NCBI GenBank assembly: GCA_944319875.1
Contig: CALUFR010000123.1
Span: forward strand, 1-50,210
Direction of reading: 5' to 3'
Source of the DNA: an uncultured Bacteroides sp.
GTDB taxonomy: Bacteria; Bacteroidota; Bacteroidia; Bacteroidales; Bacteroidaceae
DNA: 50,210 nucleotides
The notes under the pieces: generated by a model
The model's input: only the letters and a program-made list of their open reading frames with translations
The model's database searches: none
What the model was told of the DNA's origin: nothing
Shown: positions 1 to 6,334 of the stretch, one piece after another
Layout: each line of letters begins with the position of its first letter
Numbering within the stretch: the stretch's first letter is position 1
Made by a program: the position numbers and the translations under genes

Positions 1-1
1 G

Positions 2-262
2 ATTGACGAGTTCAAGAAAAGAAAATTCGGTATGGTCGTAGCTTGTGCCGCAGGGCAAGGTGCTAACACGAATACGTTAAAGCAGATTACAGAAAATGTC
101 GTTCAGCTTGATACAGCCGACAGCGCAACGATTAAGGCGTTCTTCAAATGGGTAAGCGCAAGCATTAGTACAGGCAGCCAAAAAGTTGAGGATACTCACG
201 GCGATGTTGCATCAATGAGCGAGCTACCGCCTCCACCTCCAGAAGTAAATATCGTTGTGTAA
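2..262 (+). CDS. C-terminal part of a VWA-domain (TerY/YegL-like) protein, cut by the window edge
   Basis: The reading frame is open from base 2, so the gene starts upstream of the window and only about 86 C-terminal residues are seen. The segment with VVACAAG and the closing FFKWVSASI matches the last strands and helix of the next VWA protein, which has IIACAAG and FFVWVSDVI, so this is a tandem paralogue. The metal-site (MIDAS) residues would lie upstream. The protein ends LPPPPPEVNIVV, a proline-rich tail almost the same as that of the next gene. It is probably the first visible member of the VWA-phosphatase-kinase operon. The family call rests on this paralogy. Confidence 0.85.
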   Translation: MDEFKKRKFGMVVACAAGQGANTNTLKQITENVVQLDTADSATIKAFFKWVSASISTGSQKVEDTHGDVASMSELPPPPPEVNIVV

Positions 263-274
263 AGAAACAAAGCA

Positions 275-302
275 AAGTGGCACGAAACAGTTTGTGCCAC
301 TT
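275..302 (+). repeat. Hairpin between the first two VWA genes
   Basis: AAGTGGCAC at 275-283 pairs perfectly with GTGCCACTT at 294-302 across a 10-nt loop. No clear T-run follows, so it may slow or partly end transcription, or stabilise or process the mRNA between the two paralogues. That role is inference. Confidence 0.5.
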
Positions 303-323
303 ATGCTATAAAGTTTATCAAGA

Positions 324-959
324 ATGAGACATTTACCTGTATATATTTTGATTGATACCAGCGGATCTATGAAGGGAGAACCGATAGAAAGTGTCAAGGT
401 CGGTTTGTCAGATATGATTGCGACTCTCCGTCAAGACCCATATGCGCTGGAAACTGTTTGCATAAGCATAATAACTTTTGACAGGGAGGTAAATCAGATT
501 TTGCCTTTGACCGAACTTGCCGATTTACAGATACCCAATATCATCACGCCGGATTCAGGCCCGACATTTCTTGGAAAGGCATTGGAAATGCTTTGCAACA
601 GGATTGAAGTAGAAGTTCAAAAGGGTACACCTGAACAAAAGGGCGATTGGCGTCCATTATTATTCATCATGACAGACGGTAAACCAGCAGATATACAAAT
701 TTACAATAACGTTATACCGATAGTCAAGAGTAAGAATTTTGCAAGCATAATTGCTTGTGCAGCCGGTCCCAAAGCAAAAATAGAACCGCTAAAGAAGCTC
801 ACAGACCAAGTGTTTACACTTGATACAATGGATGCCACATCGTTTAAGAAATTCTTTGTTTGGGTTTCTGATGTTATAGGTGTAGGAGGAAAAAGTGTGG
901 GAACAACGGATTCTTTGGAATTGCCGGGACCACCTGCGGAGGTGAATATAGTAATATAA
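324..959 (+). CDS. VWA-domain protein, TerY/YegL-like
   Basis: This 211-residue protein is almost entirely one von Willebrand A domain. The metal-ion-dependent adhesion site is complete: D11-T-S13-G-S15 near the start, T81 in GPTFLGKAL, and D118 in MTDGK. Length and layout resemble E. coli YegL and the TerY proteins. These belong to the TerY-P triad of VWA, PP2C phosphatase and protein kinase, and the phosphatase and kinase follow here. Its role is probably metal-dependent binding of a partner or substrate in a phosphosignalling complex in the cytoplasm; no signal peptide is present. It ends LPGPPAEVNIVI, matching the tail of the preceding paralogue. The gene starts 61 bp after that paralogue, just after a hairpin. 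Family confidence is high and the cellular role unknown. Confidence 0.88.
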   Translation: MRHLPVYILIDTSGSMKGEPIESVKVGLSDMIATLRQDPYALETVCISIITFDREVNQILPLTELADLQIPNIITPDSGPTFLGKALEMLCNRIEVEVQKGTPEQKGDWRPLLFIMTDGKPADIQIYNNVIPIVKSKNFASIIACAAGPKAKIEPLKKLTDQVFTLDTMDATSFKKFFVWVSDVIGVGGKSVGTTDSLELPGPPAEVNIVI

Positions 960-965
960 TTGTTT

Positions 966-2012
966 ATGAGAAGATTACCGATATATTTTCTGATTGATGT
1001 TTCAGAATCAATGGTTGGAGAACCAATCACTCAGGTAGAGAAAGGTATGAAGAATATTATACAGGAGCTAAGGACTGATCCTTATGCTCTTGAAACAGTA
1101 TTTGTATCTGTCATTGTTTTTGCAGGAAAGGCAAAGGTATTGTCTCCTTTAACCGAGTTGTACAAGTTTTATCCACCACAGTTTCCTGTAGGTGGAGGAA
1201 CATCGTTAGGAGCCGCTTTAGATTGTCTAATGAACGATTTTGACAAGTCTATAACGAAAACAACTGCTGAAATGAAAGGTGATTGGAAGCCTATCGTTTT
1301 CCTTTTTACGGACGGAATGCCAACCGACAATCCACAGCAAGCTTTCAACCGATGGAATGCATATTATAAGAGAAAAGCCAATTTAGTTTGTATTTCCATC
1401 GGCGATAATACAGATACTAAAATGCTTGGAAAAATCTCAGACAATGTATTGAGACTGAATGACACAGGAGAACAATCATTCAAGGCCTTTTTCAAATGGG
1501 TTACGGCCTCAATCAAGTCTACAAGTGTTTCTGTTACCGATATGGGAACTGATGAAGTCCAGCTTGTTTCCACATCGGGAATAGACCTTGAAAAGGTGGA
1601 CACGACTAAAGACTGCAATGTTGATGAGAACTTTGTAGTACTGCTCGGCAAATGTTCAAATACAAAAAAGAAATACCTTATTAAATATGCCAAACGGATA
1701 GATAAGATTCCCGGATTAGAACAACTTGACGTAAAAGGAATTGACTATAAACTTGTGGGAGCTTATCCTATTGACGATAAGGCTTACGAAGAATTAAGTG
1801 ATGGCAAGTCAAACCGAAACATCAACACCATGTCTTTGATGGGAGTACCCACCTGTCCGTGTTGTGGTAATCAATTCGGCGTAGTTGTATGCGAATGTGG
1901 CAACATTATGTGCTCAGATGGTCAAACTACCGCTTGCCCATGGTGTGGAATAGAAGGCTCATTAGGAGCAATTGGCGATGGCGGTTTAGATATAACACGA
2001 GGAAGAGGCTGA
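966..2012 (+). CDS. VWA-domain protein with C-terminal TerY-C zinc-binding domain
   Basis: A 348-residue protein. The VWA domain fills about residues 1-190 with a complete MIDAS set (D11-V-S13-E-S15, T79, D116 in FTDG). After a linker and a second region (about 205-290), the C-terminus carries a Cys cluster at about residues 297-327 (CPCCG, CECG, CPWCG), the pattern of the TerY-C metal-binding domain found on some TerY proteins. I start at ATG 966 rather than TTG 960 because MRRLPIYFLIDVS aligns with MRHLPVYILIDTS of the upstream paralogue. It lies 6 bp after that gene and 2 bp before the phosphatase gene, so it is cotranscribed. It lacks the PPxEVNIV tail of its two neighbours. It is likely the metal-sensing or scaffold member of the triad (inference). 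Confidence 0.87.
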   Translation: MRRLPIYFLIDVSESMVGEPITQVEKGMKNIIQELRTDPYALETVFVSVIVFAGKAKVLSPLTELYKFYPPQFPVGGGTSLGAALDCLMNDFDKSITKTTAEMKGDWKPIVFLFTDGMPTDNPQQAFNRWNAYYKRKANLVCISIGDNTDTKMLGKISDNVLRLNDTGEQSFKAFFKWVTASIKSTSVSVTDMGTDEVQLVSTSGIDLEKVDTTKDCNVDENFVVLLGKCSNTKKKYLIKYAKRIDKIPGLEQLDVKGIDYKLVGAYPIDDKAYEELSDGKSNRNINTMSLMGVPTCPCCGNQFGVVVCECGNIMCSDGQTTACPWCGIEGSLGAIGDGGLDITRGRG

Positions 2013-2014
2013 TT

Positions 2015-3400
2015 ATGAACATAGAAAAAATAATAGACCTCCTTAGTAATGGAGAATCCGATGAACGCATGAGCGGCTTCATCAAATATTATGCTAAAAA
2101 GCTATGGAGTGAATATAATGAGTATCTTATGAATGAAATTGTCATAATAGAAAACAAGGTAAAAGAACTGCCTATCGTTATACCTAACGCGTCTATCAGA
2201 AAGCCATATAATACGATAGTATCAATACCTTGCGAAGAGATGACCGATATCACATTATCTGGTCTTACTGAAGAATTGCAAGGGCTTAAAATTGAGAAAC
2301 AGGAAGATGACAAATCTTTTAAGATAAGTGGAACTCCTAAAGAAAGCGGAACCTTTGATGTCGTATTAAGATACAAATATCGTGGTCTGTCGTCTGTTGA
2401 GCGTCCTTATATGGAACGTATATTACAAATTATCATCAATCCAGATCCAAGGGACTTATGGAAAGATATTCCTGTACCCGAAGATATAGAGTACCCGAAA
2501 AATGATACGGAAAAAGATTATGTAAAGGTTGAGGCACTTTCCGATGGAACTCCGCAAAAAGACATTGTCGCTGCAAGCAAAAGAGGCCGTTCACATGCAC
2601 AAGAAGGCAAGCCCCGTGATGACGATTTCCGTTTGTATCACGATGAAAAAACAAATTGGTATGTCATTGCCGTGGCCGATGGAGCGGGGTCTGCACCATA
2701 TTCTCGCGAGGGCTCAAAAATAGCTTGCAATATAGCTGTTGAACATTGCAAGGAACAATTGACTGATTCTGAAAATTTTGATGATGACATCAATCTTTAT
2801 CATCTGGACCAAAAATCTGAAGCTGCAGGCAAGGCCATTAGTGCAGATATATACAAAATCGTGGGTAATGCTGCGCTAGAGGCACATAAAGCAATCGCGG
2901 CTGAGGCTCAGCAAAAAGGGCGAAAAACAAAGGAATATTCTACAACATTGCTGTTGGCCATCTGCAAGAAGTTTGATTTTGGCTGGTTTATCGCGTCATT
3001 TTGGGTAGGCGATGGAGCAATATGTCTTTACAACCAAGATGATAAGACTGCAATGATGCTTGGCATGCCGGATGAGGGTGAATATGCAGGGCAAACACGT
3101 TTCCTCACAATGCCTGAGATATTTTCGGATTCCACCAGATTCTACCAAAGAATGAATTGCCGGATTGTCCCGGACTTTACAGCATTATTCCTTATGACGG
3201 ATGGCATTAGTGACCCCAAGTTTGAAACGGACGCTAATTTGAAATCTTATGATAAATGGAATGAATTATGGAGTGATCTCAAAGAAAACGGTGTGGAATT
3301 AACAGATGATAATGAGGAGGCTGCAAGCCAACTTTTGAATTGGTTAGATTTTTGGTCTCCGGGAAACCATGACGACAGAACCATAGCAATATTGTATTAA
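2015..3400 (+). CDS. PP2C-family protein phosphatase with N-terminal Ig-like segment
   Basis: A 461-residue protein. The C-terminal half (about 185-461) is a PP2C domain with RDDDF at 201-205, ADGAGS at 221-226, the VGDG turn at 331-334, MTDGISD at 394-400 and the closing DDRT at 453-456. These acidic residues bind the two catalytic metals. Residues about 62-143 look like a beta-sandwich (ISGTPKESGTFDVVL resembles putative-Ig repeats), perhaps for protein binding. The family would remove phosphate from Ser/Thr of kinase substrates or the kinase itself. A longer frame opens upstream within the VWA gene, but ATG 2015 lies 2 bp after the VWA stop and fits operon spacing. The next gene, a kinase, starts 12 bp downstream. 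It is comparable in role to E. coli YegK but much longer. Confidence 0.88.
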   Translation: MNIEKIIDLLSNGESDERMSGFIKYYAKKLWSEYNEYLMNEIVIIENKVKELPIVIPNASIRKPYNTIVSIPCEEMTDITLSGLTEELQGLKIEKQEDDKSFKISGTPKESGTFDVVLRYKYRGLSSVERPYMERILQIIINPDPRDLWKDIPVPEDIEYPKNDTEKDYVKVEALSDGTPQKDIVAASKRGRSHAQEGKPRDDDFRLYHDEKTNWYVIAVADGAGSAPYSREGSKIACNIAVEHCKEQLTDSENFDDDINLYHLDQKSEAAGKAISADIYKIVGNAALEAHKAIAAEAQQKGRKTKEYSTTLLLAICKKFDFGWFIASFWVGDGAICLYNQDDKTAMMLGMPDEGEYAGQTRFLTMPEIFSDSTRFYQRMNCRIVPDFTALFLMTDGISDPKFETDANLKSYDKWNELWSDLKENGVELTDDNEEAASQLLNWLDFWSPGNHDDRTIAILY

Positions 3401-3412
3401 AAGCAAGAGATC

Positions 3413-4891
3413 ATGGCAAATAAGATAACTCTGACAGCGAATGACGGCAGTATCGTTGAGTTTTACGATGAGATAAAAGCTCAAGGTGGCGTTAAGGATG
3501 TATATTTCAGTACTGACAAAACCTATGTCGTTGCTTTCTATCGTAAAACAATCAATGCCAACGACAGAGAACGCATTACTAACATTGTGGGCATTTACCG
3601 CCAGCGGATTTTCGATACTCCAGAAGGAGACTATTGGAAAAATCTGTTTGCATGGCCAACCAAAATGGTTGAATGGAAGGGAAAGACAGGTATCGTGATG
3701 CCTTTTTACGATAAAAGATTTTTCTTCTCTTCAGGTCCGTTTAAGGGTAAAGAAAAAGAGGGCAAATGGTTTGCTTCCGCTAAATTGCGTAATAAATTTT
3801 TGCCTGTTGACCAAAAAGGTAATTGGCTAACCAATCTTCATATGTGTATAAAGATTGCCCGTGCTGTCCGACGGCTTCACGCAGCAGGATTGGCACATTC
3901 AGATCTATCTTACAAGAATATATTGGTTGACCCGATTACTGGAAGTGCGTGTATTATTGATGATGATAGTTTAGTGGTCCCAGGCAAATTTCCGCCTGAG
4001 GTTATTGGTACGCCAGATTTTATTGCGCCTGAAGTTATTGAAACTAAGCATCTCGCATTGGATGACAAACAAAGAAAGCTGCCAAGTATCTATACAGACC
4101 GTCATGCTTTGGCCGTCCTAATATATATGTATCTTCTTAATAGACACCCTTTAAGAGGCGGCAAGGTAAATGATGTGAATGACAGCGGACGTGATGAAGA
4201 ATTGTCTATGGGCGCAAAAGCTTTGTTTATTGAAAATCCAACAGATAAATCCAATAAGGTTAAAGCTCAACAACTTTCCTCTGCTGAGTTGCCACAAGGC
4301 GACCCGGCAAAGATGCCATATACTATTTGTGGCCCATATCTGAAGAAATTGTTTGACCGTGCTTTTATAGAAGGTTTACACGACCCCTCAAAGCGTCCGA
4401 GTGCGGCGGAATGGGAGGATGCCTTAGTAAAGACAACCGATTTGGTACAACCATGCCAAAATTCAAATTGTGAAGCTAAATGGTTTGTATTTGACAACAC
4501 GACCAGCCCTAAATGTCCGTTTTGTGGACAACCATATCACGGACAGCTGCCGATATTAAATTTTTATTATGCTCCCTCACATGGTAAATTCATATCAGAA
4601 AATTATCGTTTGATGGTGTATGACAAGCAAACTCTATATAAATGGCACGCAAATAATTTAGTATCTCCGAGTGAACGAATATCTGAAGCTGATAAAAGGC
4701 CTGTTGGGGATTTTCATTTTTTCAATAATCAGTGGATTCTGATAAATCGCAATCTTCCAGATATGATGGATGTTACGGAGAAAAAGCCTATAGCCATAGG
4801 AGAGTATGTACCTCTTACAGAAGGCAGGCAGATTTTGCTTGACAAAGGACAAGGAGGTAGGCTCATTGTTGTTCAACTAGTAAATGGTTAA
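3413..4891 (+). CDS. Atypical Ser/Thr protein kinase with zinc ribbon (YegI/TerY-P triad type)
   Basis: A 492-residue protein. The kinase domain runs from about 20 to 335. It has a glycine-containing loop (AQGGVKDVY, 23-31), a candidate ATP lysine in AFYRK (K45), the catalytic loop HSDLSYKN (H162, D164, N169), the metal-binding aspartate in IIDDDS (183-185, replacing the usual DFG) and APE at 205-207. A zinc ribbon follows with Cys 348, 353, 368 and 371. The last 110 residues are beta-rich and end in GGRLIVVQL, perhaps an FHA-like module. No membrane segment is seen. Together with the PP2C and VWA genes just upstream it makes a complete kinase-phosphatase-VWA triad. The D164/D183-185 set suggests activity despite the missing DFG. 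Confidence 0.87.
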   Translation: MANKITLTANDGSIVEFYDEIKAQGGVKDVYFSTDKTYVVAFYRKTINANDRERITNIVGIYRQRIFDTPEGDYWKNLFAWPTKMVEWKGKTGIVMPFYDKRFFFSSGPFKGKEKEGKWFASAKLRNKFLPVDQKGNWLTNLHMCIKIARAVRRLHAAGLAHSDLSYKNILVDPITGSACIIDDDSLVVPGKFPPEVIGTPDFIAPEVIETKHLALDDKQRKLPSIYTDRHALAVLIYMYLLNRHPLRGGKVNDVNDSGRDEELSMGAKALFIENPTDKSNKVKAQQLSSAELPQGDPAKMPYTICGPYLKKLFDRAFIEGLHDPSKRPSAAEWEDALVKTTDLVQPCQNSNCEAKWFVFDNTTSPKCPFCGQPYHGQLPILNFYYAPSHGKFISENYRLMVYDKQTLYKWHANNLVSPSERISEADKRPVGDFHFFNNQWILINRNLPDMMDVTEKKPIAIGEYVPLTEGRQILLDKGQGGRLIVVQLVNG

Positions 4892-4994
4892 TGGACATTA
4901 TATCGATAAGATATTAGGATACTGATAACCAATAAGCTTGTCCTTTATTCTGCATAAACTCTAATTTGTTATTTGTAAAAATAGAAATGAGATA

Positions 4995-5318
4995 ATGATG
5001 AAAAAATCAGATATATTTTTGATGTGTGTTGGAATAATCCTACTGATTGTACTGCTTGGAATCCGTTGGATTCTGTTTGTAAAAATATTGTGTGCTCTAT
5101 TTTTAATTGGATTAGTACTTTATTGGAAAATTGTGCCTTTTAAGGATCAATTATTTATTAAATATCAACAACCTTTCAATTTCTTGGAGATTGTGGTTCG
5201 GAAATTATTGGGCTGTTTGAGTTTTATTCCCAAACTTCAATTGGGGCGGCATTTGCAATTAGATTCGTCATTTATCATTTACATATTATTTTTCGTTCTT
5301 ATATTAACAATTTTCTGA
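4995..5318 (+). CDS. Small integral membrane protein, unknown function
   Basis: A 107-residue, strongly hydrophobic protein. It has two close membrane segments at about 7-27 and 29-47, a cationic middle stretch (KLLGCLSFIPKLQLGRH) and a third hydrophobic segment at the C-terminus (about 91-107). The next gene, an SPFH protein, starts one base after its stop (TGATATG), so the two are translationally coupled and likely form one membrane complex. The start could be either of two adjacent ATGs (4995 or 4998). About 100 bp separate it from the kinase gene, so it may belong to the same operon. I do not recognise a family. Confidence 0.72.
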   Translation: MMKKSDIFLMCVGIILLIVLLGIRWILFVKILCALFLIGLVLYWKIVPFKDQLFIKYQQPFNFLEIVVRKLLGCLSFIPKLQLGRHLQLDSSFIIYILFFVLILTIF

Positions 5319-5319
5319 T

Positions 5320-6123
5320 ATGAAAAAAATTAGACTCGTATTAACAATTTTCATAAGCCTTGTTCTTATTGGCATCTTTGTAAGGTATTTTGTGGCAATT
5401 GAACGAATTGATGCCGGATGTGTAGGGATAAAAGTAAATCTTGTTGGTAACAACCGCGGTGTGGATGAAATAACAGAAGTAACAGGTTGGGTATTATATA
5501 TGCCATTGTTTACCCAAATACACGAATTTCCTATTTTTACACAGGTGAAAGATTATGAGTCATTTCACATTAATGCGAAAGACGGCTCTGAATTTTCTGT
5601 AGATCCAACCTTTTCTTACTATGTGGATCGAAATAAAGTTCCTGTGATGTTTAGTCAATATCGAAGAAGCTTAAAAGAATTGGAGAATACATATATCCGT
5701 AATGTTATTATGGATAGTTATCGAATTGTTGCAAATCAATTCCCCTCAGATTCTTTGATTAGTAATAGACAACAATTTGAAACAAAAGTTCAAAATATGT
5801 TACAAGATGAACTGAGTAAAGAAGGATTCATTTTTCAGCAACTAACGTCTAATTTAACAGCACCTCAATCATTAAAAGATGCTATTGATGCCAAAAATAG
5901 AACTACTCAAGAGGCATACCAAGCAGAAAATAAACTTAAGCAAGCAGAAGCTGAAGCCAAGGCCAAAATAATAGCAGCTGAGGCTGAGAAAAAGGCGAAC
6001 GATTTAAAAGCGTCTGCTTTAACTCCATTAATTATTCAGCAAATGTATATTGAGAAGTGGGATGGAAAATTGCCTCAGTATGGAGAAGTTCCAAGGCTGT
6101 TTAAAGATATCAGTAAAAACTAA
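5320..6123 (+). CDS. SPFH/band 7 (prohibitin-like) membrane protein
   Basis: A 267-residue protein. An uncleaved N-terminal membrane anchor (about 5-27) is followed by an SPFH/band 7 domain (about 28-190; DAGCVGIKVNLVGNNRGV near its start is typical of prohibitins). Then comes an Ala/Glu/Lys-rich coiled coil (about 190-232; KLKQAEAEAKAKIIAAEAEKK) and a short tail. Such proteins assemble into large rings or cages on the membrane and often hold proteases, transporters or signalling proteins. It is coupled to the small membrane protein upstream and followed by a basic mini-protein and a Ca2+ ATPase. The neighbourhood suggests a membrane platform for the pump or the phosphosignalling proteins (inference). 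Length is normal for a bacterial prohibitin homologue. Confidence 0.88.
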   Translation: MKKIRLVLTIFISLVLIGIFVRYFVAIERIDAGCVGIKVNLVGNNRGVDEITEVTGWVLYMPLFTQIHEFPIFTQVKDYESFHINAKDGSEFSVDPTFSYYVDRNKVPVMFSQYRRSLKELENTYIRNVIMDSYRIVANQFPSDSLISNRQQFETKVQNMLQDELSKEGFIFQQLTSNLTAPQSLKDAIDAKNRTTQEAYQAENKLKQAEAEAKAKIIAAEAEKKANDLKASALTPLIIQQMYIEKWDGKLPQYGEVPRLFKDISKN

Positions 6124-6135
6124 ATATTACAGACA

Positions 6136-6309
6136 ATGGCAAGAGAGAAAATCATAAGAATACCGGGGGTAAGTTTTTCTTGGAAACGTGCATTGGGTAT
6201 AACACAGGCAAAACAGATATTTGCCCGTCAAACAGGAATACCAACATCCAAGGCAGGTTTAGGACGCAAATTGGGTAAAGTTCTGCTTAAGGTTTTATTT
6301 TGCAAATAA
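6136..6309 (+). CDS. Small basic protein (57 residues), unknown function
   Basis: An ATG at 6136 opens a 57-codon frame ending TAA at 6307-6309. It fills nearly all the space between the SPFH gene (12 bp upstream) and the Ca2+ ATPase gene (25 bp downstream). The protein is very basic (about 14 Lys/Arg) with motifs SFSWKRALGIT near residues 13-23 and GLGRKLGKVLLKVLF near the end, which could form an amphipathic helix. The clean fit between neighbours and the protein-like composition argue that it is real. It could bind nucleic acid or membrane, or regulate the pump; nothing in the sequence decides. I do not recognise a named family. Confidence 0.65.
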   Translation: MAREKIIRIPGVSFSWKRALGITQAKQIFARQTGIPTSKAGLGRKLGKVLLKVLFCK

Positions 6310-6334
6310 TTATTAATCAATAAGTTTTTCTTAT

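Noticed and set aside
2-2012. Full tellurite-resistance operon
   Set aside because: No TerB, TerC, TerD/E or TerZ-like genes are in the window; only the VWA/PP2C/kinase triad is visible.
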